Below, piece after piece: positions 36,876 through 50,156 of a stretch of DNA of 64,000 bases. This DNA is from Notospermus geniculatus (taxonomy: Eukaryota; Nemertea; Pilidiophora; Heteronemertea; Lineidae), in assembly GCA_002633025.1 (NCBI GenBank), contig NMRB01000061.1, positions 322,362-386,361 of the forward strand, in the 5' to 3' direction. A program made the position numbers and the translations under genes. The notes under the pieces were generated by a model. It made no database searches, had not been told where the DNA came from, and saw only the letters and a list, made by a program, of their open reading frames with translations. Positions within the stretch are counted from its first letter, which is position 1. Each line of letters opens with the position of its first letter.

Positions 36876-37000
36876 TAAAGGCGCCTCTCCACGTGACAGT
36901 TTTCTATCGAAAGTTTGCTGTCAGATAGTCAGTTATTGCTGTCAGACAGCAATAATTGCTGTCATACAGTACTGTACTGTCACGTGGAGCAGCGCCTTTA
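36876..37000. mobile_element. Small MITE (TAAAGGCGC...GCGCCTTTA)
   Basis: Ends TAAAGGCGCCTCTCCACGTG and CACGTGGAGCAGCGCCTTTA are inverted repeats with TA at each edge. The interior has CTGTCAGACAG-type palindromes. The copy at 48150-48268 has lost a few internal bases. Confidence 0.85.
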
Positions 37001-38245
37001 CCATTGACCTGCAACCTGTAGGCCCTACTTTCACCGACCATTCTGTGATCAGTGCTCATGTCCATGGGACAGACAGATCTGTAAGCAGACCAGTAGTAAT
37101 TCAACGTCCGTCCATCGTGCACCTCGCTGGCTTCTGAATCACTGATGTGTATCTCGGCTTTTTGTTTGTTGTGGAGGCATACGTGGGTGACCATGAATAT
37201 TTCGTAAATGGTAAGCGTGCTTCGTCAGTACACAAGAGTGACAGTCACTCTGTCTTAGACTCTAGCTGTCCGTCATTATTTGTGGAAAAATTGAGGTTGT
37301 GGATCTGCTAGCCTCGGACGGAAGGTGCAAAAGGACATCAAACTCTCGACCAATGACCCAAGGTTTCTTTGTACATGTATGTAGAAGCTCAAGCTCTCTC
37401 ATAAACACTGACTGATCAAACTCCTGAAAGCAGTAGAGATGCTGGGTGCATTTCAATCCGATCCGCTTTTCTGGTATTAGAACCTCAAAGTCTGCTCTAT
37501 ATTCATTGGAGAGACTTTGTAACAGGACATCGCACATCAATCTCCTCATAATGAAATTGCTCCCGACATTGGCGGAGCTGTCGTCACCGGAATTGATCAA
37601 ATCTGATCACACCGGAGATGCTGATTGGTTCACCAGAGGTATCTGAATCCGCTTAAAGGGACAATGAGATGGTCATTGAGAGACTGACGGATCCATGGCC
37701 TGCTAAAATGAGTACAACTCAGCACATCTGGCTCATCTCAAATTTTTTTCTGCAAGGTGACAAATCGTTAGCACCTGTGACCACATCACGTTTCATAATC
37801 ATTATCACATTGACCCACATAGGAGGTGACCTACACACCAAACAAAGGTCAGAGATGACGTACATGTATATTAAAGGAAATGACAGTGAGGAGTGCGATT
37901 ATCTATTTTGACAACATACTAATGGTTGTCAATGACTACTCAGTCACAACAAAACATAAACGGATTCACCAACTGCTTGATTGGCAATAAACGAAAGCCC
38001 CACTATTTGATCCTTGCCACTCAGTGCTGATCAGTAAAGGTTTATGCGCTTTCCAGTGCATCCTGAACAGGAAGATGGGAGTCCAAATCAAAAAAGTGAC
38101 ATTAAACGGACAAACTGGAACAGCCTTCTTGACCACTGCAACAAATTTGGCCAGTTAGATCAGCAGGTTTGTACTGAGGGCACTACTGAGGTTTGTACTG
38201 AGGGCACTACCGAGGTTGTGCTGAGGGCACCATCTTGTGCTTTCC

Positions 38246-38620
38246 TAAACTCCCTACGCAGTTGTGAACCACGCCCCCTTCGGTTTCCCCGCTCTCCACA
38301 ACTGCTTCACTTCATAGAAGTCGCCGCGTTTGGTCAACAGATGGCGTCAGGGCCTGGCGCGAGTTTTATAGCCTATCAGCACGCTGCTTTCAGAACTGGC
38401 AACAAATGTTCTTGTGCTACCCTGGCTACTAGATCATGATCCGCTGAGCCAATGAAAAAGTTTCTCAGGCCAGGTTGGTCATGTGTTACTAGGCGCTCTC
38501 ATTGGTCGAATCTCTCAGCGCCACCTGTTGACCAAACGCGGCGAATTTTACGAAGTAAAGCAGACGGTGGAGAGCGGGTAAACCGAAGGAGGCGCGGGTC
38601 ACAACTGCGTAGGGAGTTTA
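38246..38620. mobile_element. Foldback element with about 120-bp arms (copy 1)
   Basis: Left arm TAAACTCCCTACGCAGTTGT through GCCGCGTTTGGTCAACAG. Right arm is the reverse complement, ending CAACTGCGTAGGGAGTTTA. In copy 2 (49499-49911) the right tip is shortened and about 50 bp of extra sequence lies in the loop. Confidence 0.85.
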
Positions 38621-38861
38621 GTGCTTTCCCTAAATATAAATCCATTTTGTGACATGATAAGTCAAGAGGAGTTCAACTTAGACTGTCATTTTTGGCAAAA
38701 ATGAAAATATATTGTAGCACCAATCTTGCTGAAGCCCAACCAATCTGGTCATATTCATAACCAAACATAAGGACCGGTCGAATATTGTGCGGTCTGAATC
38801 AACAAAATGACCTATCATCACCTCCGAGGCAATATCTTCACAGAATAACTATGATTGGTAT

Positions 38862-38862
38862 N
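38862..38862. other. Single N at the junction of the two duplicate copies
   Basis: The N separates the last matching base of copy 1 (ATTGGTAT) from the first of copy 2 (ATCTACATGTAGAGTTG). It behaves as a contig-join placeholder. Confidence 0.9.
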
Positions 38863-39320
38863 ATCTACATGTAGAGTTGTATCACGACAACGGAAGAGGG
38901 GGCTGTTGACAATAAGCGCTCTAGAGTTCTATCACGACAATGGAAAAGGGGCCTGTCATGCCTGTTGACAATAATCCTCTAGAATTCTATTATGACAATG
39001 CAAAAGGGGGCAGGTTGACAACAGGCCTTTAGAGTTCTAGTATGGTAATGCCATTTGACAAGGAGTCTCTACATGAAGAATACTATTGTGACATTTCACC
39101 AGGTGGTGAGTTGCCATGTGGCTACCATCTAGAGTTATGACATGGCAAAGGCTGAAGCGACTCTGCCATTTCAGATATTCATCACAGTACTGCAGAATGG
39201 CAGAAAAGTGCTAACATGGAAGTCAAATTTTAACTTTATCAAAACAAAAATTTGGGATAAATGCTGTCCTTGGTCACAAACTATGTTTGTCATAGCGCTT
39301 GGCCTCCCTCCAAGATAAAA

Positions 39321-40391
39321 TGAAATGGTCCATGGACCATGTGCTCACTGGGTTGGATGTAAGTCTAATGATAGAGGGAGGTACATATCAGTTATGGATG
39401 AGCAATCTGGGTCAAGTCATTCCCAGGTAGGACTTTGATGATTTTTGGGTTATGCCACCTGGCGGCCATATTGGATGTCCGATTGGGCTGGAACTTCACA
39501 TGCACATCAAGGTCATCTGCAGGGGGCCACATAGCACATTGGAGCGCTTTAGGCCAAGTTGTTCCTGAGTTACAGCACTTTGATGATTTTCGGGTTACGC
39601 CACCTGGCGGCCATATTGGATGTCCGATCGGGCCGAAACTTCACATGGACATAAAGGTCATCTGCAGGGGGCCACATAGCACATTGGAGCGCTTTGGGTT
39701 AAGGCGTTCCTGAGTTACAGCACTTTGATGATTTTTGGGTTACGCCACCTGGTGGCCATGTTTGAAGTCAAATCAGGCCGAAATTTGACATGCATGTAAA
39801 GGTCATCTAGATGGAGGTAAATATCAAATTTGAGCACTCTGCGTCAAGCCGTTCCTGAGTAATAGCACTTACTTGATTTTCAGGTTACGCCACCTGGCGG
39901 CCATATTGGATGTCGAATCGGGCCGAAACTTGGTATTTTTTAAGGTACCCCTCCAATGCATGTTTATGCAAGATATGAAGTTGCTCGGTGAAATAATGAC
40001 AAACTGTGGCAGGTTCGTCACTTTTGTCGAACTTTGACCTCTGTGACCTTGAAAAGTAGGTCAAATCAAAAACCCGTAATATATGTTATGTATCCTTATT
40101 AGCTACACCTCTGATAAAAATTTGGAGATGATCTAGTCATTAGTTCAGGAGTTATTGCACTTTTTGTGTTTTTGGTTTCCGCCACCTGGTGGCCAAACTG
40201 AGAGTCGAATGGAACCGAAACTTGGTATCGTGGGTCATCTGACCTAGGGGTATATATGTACCAAGTTTCAGATCAATAGCTCCAGCGGTTACGAAACTTG
40301 CCCTGCTAACGGACGACGACGGACGACGACGACGACGACGACGGACGACGACGGACGCATCACCATTGTAATAGCTCACCCCAGTGAGCTA
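39321..40391. mobile_element. 1.07-kb hairpin-ended repeat, present only in copy 2
   Basis: Inserted between AAGATAAAA and AAAACAAGG, where copy 1 reads AATATAAAAAACAAAG. Begins TGAAATGGTCCATGGACCAT. It contains four 145-bp internal repeats with GCCACCTGGCGGCCATATTG (from about 39433, 39578, 39723 and 39868), then a stretch ending with a GAC-rich tract (40313-40357) and the terminal hairpin AGCTCACCCCAGTGAGCT. No long ORF, so non-autonomous. The class is uncertain. A terminal hairpin and lack of an obvious target duplication would suit a Helitron-like element, but the canonical Helitron end was not seen. Confidence 0.82.
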
Positions 40392-40686
40392 AAAAAACAA
40401 GGAGAGAGCACCTGGCACCATAAGAGAAGTACTAACAACCACAACCAAAACACTATGGCTACGATATCAACAACAGAAATCAACCCCCCCCCCTGACCGC
40501 GAGTGAATTAACTTTATCAAAACAAAATAATTAAGTACAGGAAATTAAATGTTCCGGGCAGGGCTGTTTCATAGAACAGCATTGAAGCCCAGCTAACAAA
40601 AGTTAATGCAAACACGAAACTTTAAATACACTGTAAGTCACCGCGGTTCTGGGAGACATATATCTTTTGATTAGAAATGCATACGA

Positions 40687-41216
40687 AATGAAATGGTCCA
40701 TGGACCATGTGCTCACCCGTTTGGACATAATAGTGTAATGACAGAGAGAGGTACATGTCAGTTCAGCCCAGGTCACACTGTGGCGACTTTTGGGCGGCCG
40801 AATCCCCGCGAACTAGAATGAAATGGTCCATGGACCATGTGCTCACCCCTTTGGATAACAATAAGTGTAATGACAGAGAGAGGTGTGTACATGGTCCATG
40901 GACCATTTCATTCCAGTTCGCGGGGATTCGCCCGCCTAAGTCGCCACAGTGTGACACGGGCTTTATGAGCAATCTGGGTCAAGTCATTCCAAAGTTGCAG
41001 ACTTCAATGATTTTTGGGTTATGCCACCTGGTGGCCATATTGGATGTCCGATCGGGCCAAAACTTCACATGCACATAAAGGCCATCTAGAGGGAGCCACA
41101 TAGCACATATGAGCGCTCTGGGTCAAGTCGTTCCTGAGTTACAGCACATTTGATGATTTTCGGGTTACGCCACCTGGCGGCCATATTGGATGTTTAATCA
41201 GGCCGAAATTTGACGC
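40687..41216. repeat. Cluster of repeat fragments including a palindromic element
   Basis: A GGTCCATGGACC fragment at 40687-40762. Then 40767-40961 has arms GTCACACTGTGGCGACTT and AAGTCGCCACAGTGTGAC around CGAATCCCCGCGAACTAG and a nested GGTCCATGGACC pair. Then a piece of the 145-bp unit (GCCACCTGGTGGCCATATTG, GCCACCTGGCGGCCATATTG) to about 41216. Absent from copy 1. Confidence 0.8.
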
Positions 41217-42552
41217 ACTATTTTTTCTGCCTTTTGTTTAAAATCTCTCGCTCTAACCATCAGGCCACATGTTGCACGACTGCACTACAGAGGTCACTGA
41301 TGACATTTATTCCCAATCACCTCATCATGCTTTATGTGGGTGTGGTCATATGGACTTCATTCATACCTAGCTAACTAGTGCAGAAAACTCTCCATGAAAA
41401 GAAATACCCTAACATTTACCTTACCTCTCAACAAGACCATTGACCAGATTCAGATACAGGGTAGAAATATACCGCACCATTATCTGCCGATTCAGCTGTC
41501 AACCTGTAATTGTCCACCATTCTCACTTGTTTATTTGTCAAGAACTGTTTGATAATTTTACCATTTCAAATGGAATACCGTGAGCGACGAACCTGAATTT
41601 CCTCCGACTCGCTTTCAGGAGAAATCACCAAATTCCAGCAAATCACAAGAAACCTGGGGTTTTAGTGGGTTTGGGATAGGTGGAAGTACAGCTAATATCA
41701 AGTAATATAATATGTTTGCCCAGATAATGGCTGATGTGGAAAAGAGATGCTGCGCTTGCATTCCACAAAATGCTAATTTTTACCTCAGCTTGATTCAGAT
41801 TGATAGGCCTACAGTGCCATACAGGACCCAATGTTATGCCTGGGAGGGCTTTGTTTAGGACAATACAGATACCACCTTTCCTCACCCGTGCAAAAGATAT
41901 TTTGAAATTTCAAAGAAAGCCAGAAATGCGGAAAAGTAATGACAACAAAATTCCAAGAAAACTGGAGAAGAAAGCACAAATGTTGGAAAAGAAATGAAGA
42001 CAAAGATTTTACCGTTCAACTGTGCAACTGATCAGTTCTGCTGTTGACACTGATAGAGACTCTGTCAAATACACTGCTCTGATGAAATAAACCATTGTGT
42101 CAAGATTTCAAGTATGATCTCCTGAAGTTCTTGCGTCTGACGCTTTTTATTACGAAAATGGTTTGTGATGTGCGATTTACCATAGCAACCGACGTCACCA
42201 ACACTCTGAACAGCCGACCGTCAACAGTTTCAGTCAAGTGAAGTTCAGCCCCAGCAGATGCGCTGCCCCTTTCATTCATGTCATTGAAGAGATTTGGTAT
42301 GATTTGGTATGATCTTGGAGGAATTATACTGACTTCCTCCAAGGTATGATTCAATAATTGAACATGTCAATAAGGTACTGCAAGTTCTTACTTGGTGTTG
42401 GTGAAAAAGCTGGGAACATCCCAGTAATGAGTGAACTCGGTCGCTTTCCTCTAGGGACCAACATCATTTTAAAGATTGTTGAATATTGTTATCATCTTCA
42501 TACCATTGAAAACCCTGTTTTGAAGGATGTATTTTCATCCAATGTAGTTAAT

Positions 42553-43023
42553 AGTTGCGCTTCCACTACAAAAAAAGCCGCTCTTGTTCTGCTTCCATTA
42601 CAGAATTGCCGGGTTTAATAAGTCCGGTTCTATTAAGTGCGGATCTATTTAGTTTGGATAGGTCATGCACAGTCGCAAGCGACCGTGGAGCCACCTGTAG
42701 CCGAGCATAATACTACAAATAGATCCGGTGTTATTGCCATTCCACTACAAAATTTATCCGCATCTAGATTCGGAGTATGATCGGCTATGCTATCCGAACT
42801 AAATAGATCCGCACTTAATAAAACCGGACTTTTTAAACCCGGCAATTCTGTAATGGAAGCAGAATAAGAGCGGACAAATACCGGCTTTTTTGTAGTGGAA
42901 GCGCAACTCGAACTAAATAGATCCGCACTTAATAGAACCGGACTTATTAAACACGGCTATTCTGTAATGGAAGCAGAATAAGAGCGGACAAATACCGGCT
43001 TTTTTTGTAGTGGAAGCGCAACT
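42553..43023. mobile_element. Inverted-repeat element with duplicated right arm (copy 2)
   Basis: Counterpart of 31273-31743, differing by about one base where compared (AATAAAACCGG versus AATAGAACCGG). Confidence 0.88.
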
Positions 43024-45540
43024 AATATCTATACGGACGCAATGAACTGAATTTGAATTCGAATTTGAATTTGTAGAAGATATTCTTTGATCGTGAAATT
43101 TCGCCCCTAAGATCGAGTTGGCCAGTGCACACGTGAGCAAATGGTAGGGAGGCGATAACCACCTGAGCTGATGACGTGAACAAGGAAAATGTCACACCAG
43201 GGGCGCCAACTACATGTAGCGTTTTTGGTTGGAGGGGGTAATATTAGGCTCTCGGGGGGACTGCATTTTTTGCCGTTTTTTCGGGCAAAATCTGACGGAA
43301 AGCATGTTTTTTGGTGCTGTCTTGGGCCATTTGCCCCGTCCCCCTGCTAGCAAAGAGGCTAGGCGTCAACTGTCAGTAGAAGACGCAGAGCAGAGTTGAT
43401 GGGGAAATGAAAATGTTTTGTCACAAAAAGGAAACGAGATAAACTGCGCTCTACACACTCAATGGATCAAAGGCAAATGCCACGTAATTCTTCCCATTTC
43501 AAGTCAGGGCTGACCTTTGCCAGAAATGGCGGATTTCCATGAGCATATCAGCTATAGACCAAGACGTATTCATTGTATAATACGCAATAATCGGCTGGAT
43601 ATAGCTCTATGCTAACACCAAAGACTCATCTTGGACAGGCCCAACGGCAGAGACTTGTACACACACATGGTTGCTTCCAACTCGACTACAACCTTTCACC
43701 ATCGCTCTACCAAATACAACACTGAGCATTGTGTGTTCGCCTACCTTGATATTACACACCTCTGCATCGAGGAACGAGCGATTCAAAGGCATATTTTGGA
43801 AACGAAAAGCAAAATGAGAAATAAACTGATAAAAGTGATAGGCCAATGTCAAACTCCCCCTACCTTCTGGACCTTTGCAGCAATACAGATCCCAGTTGAT
43901 TCGAACGAGCAAAGATGGCCAGGCCTGCATTCAGTTTTGAATGTGTTGGACTCAGGTAATTATCCTTAGAGAAATGGACAATTGAACTCGATCGTGAACT
44001 CGTATGCGTCCTTGTTGAAACTGAGTGATGGACTTCCATAAGGGACCTGTCTTCCTTTGAAAGAGTAAAAACAGTTTTTGAGGTACTCCCATTGCTTGCG
44101 TTTGGCTCCATCATGGGAATTTGCCGGTATTCCGCATGAAGATATGAAATGATGTCACGAGCATAAAACCATTTTCCAGAAAAAAACAATTTATCACGTC
44201 GGATTTTTACTGATATCAGAGACCTGCTGTTTTCACCCAATGCAAAACGCCGCGGAATGAAATGAGATTGCGACTATGTACTAGTATGATACATGTATCC
44301 AGATATAAATCATTCTCAGGAAACGCCTCAGATCGAAACTACGTGATAAAGTCATTTACACAAGTATAACTGGTCAGATAATTTGACACTTATCAAAATC
44401 ATGTTTCATCAGAAGTACAGCATAAAACTTCCAACTACAGGTTTATGAGCATCATGTCCACAGCTTCACACCATAATATGCAAAATCATCTGCGGAATAG
44501 ATCCTGGACGAGAGTATGATACATCACAGACTAATGACAACTTTGACGGCTAGATTGAAGAGCCCCCATTCACACTCATATTCGGAAGGGGTGTCACTCA
44601 TCCGTGCAATGACATGCTTTGGAATGTCAAAATCCACAGCGACGACAACCGAGTATCCTTCCCTAACAGTAACCAGCACTGAGACTGAAGCGAAACTGAG
44701 GCTAACACAGGGGAACATCGTTTATGTATGAGGTGTACATAGCTCAGAGGTGCTTGTTTTACAAGTACAGTCTGTTGTAACTGATGCAGCAGTCATGGCA
44801 GTTGGATGTTGATGAAGGTGATCTTTCAAAGTAAAGAACAGGAGGAAGGGGAAGAATACTGAAAAACGGTTTGATCGTAGAAGACAATTGAAAGCCTTGC
44901 TTAGCCTGAATGCCTGGGGTTCACATTACCATGTTGCTCAGTCTTTGGCAGAATTCAAGCACATTGTACATGTAGAAAGTGCCTGAGGAAGACCCCGGTT
45001 GGGGTCGAAAATTTGCGAAATTCGGAGACGACTTTACGTATCATATCATTTTGTGTGTCGTTCTTTGTGCTGTATGTTGGATATCTGAAAATTCTAACTG
45101 GTATTAAAGGTATATGAAAATTGAATACCTTCTAAGAGCAGTCACTCTTGCATCCATCCTAGATAATTTAGCTGTGTATATGAACCAGTATCATTCTGGC
45201 TATCTTCATGTACAAACGTAGATGATACAGAGATAAAACGTGCCATCAGATGATCATGACGCGATTAACGCTTGTATAATGATTTGACGTGATAATGACA
45301 AAATGATGTGATGGCTTTTTGATAGTATGTAATGGGCATTTTGTACAAGGATAGCTTGTGATTGGCTAGTAACTCTCCTTCTGTCAGATCGGATCGGGAG
45401 ACACGGTCAGTTGTATATTCTGGTCTTGTAAACCAGGTACATCCATCCAGTGAGTCAGAAATTCATCATACATGTATTAATGAGTAGAGTAGATACAGAA
45501 TGTCAAGAAGTCCCTTGGACAAACCTTGGAGGAATTATAC

Positions 45541-45784
45541 TGGAAAAGGGGGCCTGTTGACAATAAGCAACAAGAGTTCTATCACGACAATGCAAAAGGG
45601 GCCTGTTGACAATAAGCATCTAGAGTTCTATCACGACAACGGAAAAGGGGGCTGTTGACAATAAGCCTCTGGAGTTCTATCACGACAATGCAAAAGGGGC
45701 CTGTTGACAACCTCTAGAGTTCTATCACGACAATGCAAAAGGGGCCTGTTGACAACCTCTAGTGTTCTATCACGACAATGCAAA
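45541..45784. repeat. Minisatellite array in copy 2
   Basis: Five to six units, fewer than in copy 1 (34269-34611), followed by the same perfect hairpin at 45785-45823. Confidence 0.88.
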
Positions 45785-45823
45785 ATTCAATCCGTTTGTC
45801 CTCCAAGGACAAACGGATTGAAT
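45785..45823. repeat. Perfect 18-bp-arm hairpin (copy 2)
   Basis: Identical to the hairpin at 34612-34650. Confidence 0.95.
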
Positions 45824-47766
45824 GAAAATTGAACCAGCCACAAGATGTTCCAATAAGGAAGTCTTCTGTACAACAAGGAGACAAAAAGGATCCTATATTT
45901 TGGAAATGCCAACTCGTCCAACAGGGAACGCGATATTGCAAGACTGCAAATTATAGTTGGCCGTAACTGCTCTTATCCTAATCAGCAAGACGGGTCTCTG
46001 AGGAAATCATATCAGCGGACTGAAAGATGTTCACAAGTCATCAAATACAGATGCGTGTATGCAGTGGCACCTCGCCTCTGGAAACATCTGACAAGAGGAG
46101 AAAGTTCAGTTCCGAATGACTTGTTCCTTTTGCAATAAGGCCACTTCCTTCAATAGGAGCAGTCAGCCGCGCGTATTGCCAAAAGATGGCAGCACAGATC
46201 TAGCAGACCAATACACAGGAAAATCTACGTGATCAAGAATGAATGGGTCCGCTATATGCATTGATTTGGGCCGTAGTGACACCTATTGGTCAACTTACTG
46301 ACCGGGGAATCTTATTCAGGTTCTACTATATACATGATATACTTTCTCTGGACGCAATTGAATTTTTTTAAAAGCAAAGATTAGAGCCATGCCAGTGTCA
46401 TATCTCGAGCCCTTGCTGCCACTGAAGAATAACGGCTGTCAACAATATTTTGAAATACCAAACATAAGAAACTGTAGGTAAACTCCCTCCTTCGACTACA
46501 TGACATTCAGACAACATCAACATCAGCTTGCCTTTGAATACCTGCAATATCTCCCATCAAACATCTGTCATTCCTCGTTTTATTACTGTGTACCCATATC
46601 CAATTTCTAATATTTGGCACTCCACCAGGTTAATGATAGATCGTTGGAGCTCCTTTACAAAGAAATTCAGCGGTGCAATGCAGTGCAGTTGGAATCAGAA
46701 CCCCAGAGAAAACCTAGGCCAACACTCTATGTTGCCAACATGAAGAATAGCAGATAGGGAAATTTGGCCACCATGGATTATGCTTCACTGCCGTAGAAAT
46801 TTTCCCAAAATCATCCAGGTTGATGTCGATTCCGCTGAAAGGAATATGGCCAAGACAGGACGCTGTGACCGCCCTGCAGTACAGCAACCAATAAGTCCCT
46901 CATTGAGCCCACAACCTCAAAGGCAATAGCTGCTGATGCTGCCACTATATTCCGAGCCCAGGTCGTTTTCAGAGGGATGCGTTGCATGGAAATGGTTCCT
47001 CATCATTACTTATTAATGATGTCTTCTAAGCAATTCGTGTCAGAGGGCACCATGCAATTATCTTGTTCATTTCACTTCAAAACGTAGGAAAACTTGCACC
47101 ATCAATGAAACAAATTGCCAATCTAAATGTCGCCAGTAATAGACAAGCAAGAACATTAATCATAGAGTTTAATGTCTTAAACGGCAGATTCCCATTTCTA
47201 CTGGATACAGAGGCATCAACAGGATTTTTGAAAGTGGGTTCATGTCTTGACGGGTTTTGTGCTGGACATCGAAATTGTCTTCAGGAAGAAAGGTAGAATA
47301 CAGATACAGATGTGTTGGGAATTTAGCTAATAAGGACATAATCTGTCAAGGTTCCCAAATCAAGTACCGGTAGTCAAAGAATGTAGGACTGAACCTTTTA
47401 TAAAAGATTCTTTTATTAGTTTATGACCTAACCTAAGTCCAGCTCCAGGTCTGGCACACTGTACAACATTACTGTCCCCTCAACGAGTAATTTTGAGCAC
47501 ACTGCAACATCACATAGGACCAGGACATCGTAGACACACTGGACAACCCCCCGTCGACAGTTCTCAAAATGTTTACCTTTCCTTTCGAGAATACCCAATG
47601 ATCTACTCCATTATTGATTCCTGTCCAAAAACATGACTAATGCATAGACCACCTGAGGGTCGAGAAAATGGACGCACTTCATATGGACAAGATTATGGTA
47701 GTTTGTTGCTATGGATTCAAGCCTACATTTCCAGCCCAACTGCACCCTCCAACTGCAAAAAGATAC

Positions 47767-47820
47767 ACTCAAGATCACAGAAGCATTTACTTAAGATCAC
47801 AGAAGCATTTACTCAAGATC
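47767..47820. repeat. 22-bp tandem repeat, copy 2
   Basis: Two units plus a partial, one unit fewer than at 36477-36552. Confidence 0.9.
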
Positions 47821-48149
47821 AGGGCCAGTTTTAGGAAGAGCTACATGTACTCGGTATATTTTATACCACAAATACTGTAATGTGGAAGTGAGGATAACAT
47901 CCTAGTCAAACAATCCCCCTGTTCTGAGTGGTGGTGTTTCCTATCATCGAGGATAGAATCAGGAAGGTTCTTCAAAAGCATCCTTAGATTCCTCCATTAG
48001 TTTTCAAAGCCACACCGTCCCCCAAATATTCCGATGTTGTTCTGTAATCGGTTGCTTTGAACGCCGGTTGCAGGTTGCCCTGCAGGGAGTTGTACATGTA
48101 TTTGCAATACGACTTCACCATTTTCACCACTGAACATGAACCCTAACCC

Positions 48150-48268
48150 TAAAGGCGCCTCTCCACGTGACAGTTTTCTATTGAAAGTTTGCTGTCAGAT
48201 AGTCAGTTATTGCTGTCAGACAGCAATAGTCATACAGTACTGTACTGTCACGTGGAGCAGCGCCTTTA
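48150..48268. mobile_element. Small MITE (copy 2)
   Basis: Counterpart of 36876-37000, with a small internal deletion near CAGACAGCAATA. Confidence 0.85.
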
Positions 48269-49498
48269 CCAACTTGTAGGCCCTACTTTTACCGACCTTT
48301 CTGTTATCAGTGCCCATATCCATGGGACAGACAGATCTGTAAGCAGACCAGTGGTAATTCAACGTCCGTCCATCGTCCACCTCGCTGGCTTCTGAATCAC
48401 AGATGTATCTCGGCTTTTTGTTTGTTCTGGAGGCATACGTGGGTGACCATGAATATTTCGTAATGGTAAGCGTGCTTCGTCAGTACACAAGAGTGACAGT
48501 CACTCTGTCTTAGACTAGCTGTCCGTCATTATTTGTGGAAAAATTGAGGTTGTGGATCTGCTAGCCTCGGACGGAAGGTGCAAAAGGACATCAAACTCTC
48601 GACCAATGACCCAAGGTTTCTTTGTACATGTATGTAGAAGCCCAAGCTCTCTCATAAACACTGACTGATCAAACTCATGAAAGCAGTAGAGATGCTGGGT
48701 GCATTTCAATCCGATCCGCTTTTCTGGTATTAGAACCTCAAAGTCTGCTCTATATTCATTGGAGAGAATTTGTCACAGGGCATCGCACATCAATCTCCTC
48801 ATAATGAAATTGCTCCCGACATTGGCGGAGCTGTCGTCACCGGAATTGATCAAATCTGATCACACCGAAGATGCTGATTGGTTCACCAGAGGTATCTGAA
48901 TCCGCTTAAAGGGACAATGAGATGGTCATTGAGAGACTGACGGATCCATGGCCTGCTAAAATGAGTACAACTCAGCACATCTGGCTCATCTCAAATTTTT
49001 TTCTGCAAGGTGACAAATCGTTAGCACCTGTGACCACATCACGTTTTATAATCATTATCACATTGACCCACATAGGAGGTGACCTACACACCAAACAAAG
49101 GTCAGAGATGACGTACATGTATATTAAAGGAAACGACAGTGAGGAGTGCGATTATCTATTTTGACAACATACTAATGGTTGTCAATGACTACTCAGTCAC
49201 AACAAAACATAAACGGATTCACCAACTGCTTGATTGGCAATAAACGAAAGCCCCACTATTTGATCCTTGCCACTCAGTGCTGATCAGTAAAGGTTTATGC
49301 GCTTTCCAGTGCATCCTGAACAGGAAGATGGGAGTCCAAATCAAAAAAGTGACATTAAACGGACAAACTGGAACAGCCTTCTTGACCACTGCAACAAATT
49401 TGGCCAGTTAGATCAGCAGGTTTGTACTGAGGGCACTACTGAGGTTTGTACTGAGGGCACTACCGAGGTTGTGCTGAGGGCACCATCTTGTGCTTTCC

Positions 49499-49911
49499 TA
49501 AACTCCCTACGCAGTTGTGAACCACGCCCCCTTCGGTTTCCCCGCTCTCCACAACTGCTTCACTTCATAGAAGTCGCCGCGTTTGGTCAACAGATGGCGT
49601 CAGGGCCTGGCGCGAGTTTTATAGCCTATCAGCACGCTGCTTTCAGAACATGGCAACAGATATTCTTGTGCTACCCTGGCTACTAGATCACATGATCCAC
49701 CCAGCCAATGAAAAAGTGTCTCAGGCCAGCTTGGTCATGTGTTACTAAATTTCGTAGGAAAATTATCGTGTACGGCGGCCTTTAGACTTTTTAGGCGCTC
49801 TCATTGGTCGAATCTCTCAGCGCCACCTGTTGCCAAACGCGGCGAATTTTACGTAGTGAAGCAGTTGTGGAGAGCGAGTAAACCAAAGGAGGCGCGGGTC
49901 ACAACTGTTTA
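49499..49911. mobile_element. Foldback element (copy 2)
   Basis: Counterpart of 38246-38620, with a shortened right tip (CACAACTGTTTAGTGC) and an extra segment around 49747-49797. Confidence 0.8.
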
Positions 49912-50156
49912 GTGCTTTCCCTAAATATAAATCCATTTTGTGCAATGATAAGTCAAGAGGAGTTCAAGTTTGATTGTTATCCTTGGCAAAAATGAAAATA
50001 TATTGTAGCACCAATCTTATTGCTGAAGCCCAACCAATCTGGTCATATTCATAACCAAACATAAGGACCGGTCGAATATTGTGCGGTCTGAATCAACAAA
50101 ATGACCTATCATCACCTCCGAGGCAATATCTTCACAGAATAACTATGATTGGTATT

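Larger units (their letters stand above)
28368..38861. repeat. Large direct duplication, copy 1
   Basis: Corresponds collinearly to 38863-50156. Both copies begin in the minisatellite (GAGTTGTATCACGACAACGG) and end at CACAGAATAACTATGATTGG. Identity is very high by eye across the block, broken by mobile-element insertions, repeat-unit differences and small indels. Copy 1 stops at a single N (38862). Best explained as allelic contig ends that were not merged; a genuine tandem duplication is the alternative. ORFs identical in both copies (for example 30820-31074 with 42100-42354, and 32583-32963 with 43860-44240, minus strand) are not evidence of selection, because the copies are nearly identical throughout. 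Confidence 0.92.
38863..50156. repeat. Large direct duplication, copy 2
   Basis: Collinear with 28368-38861. It lacks MITE A, MITE B and about 490 bp of copy 1. It gains the 1.07-kb repeat at 39321-40391 and the repeat cluster at about 40687-41216. Right of 50156 the sequence is not found elsewhere in the window. Confidence 0.92.
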
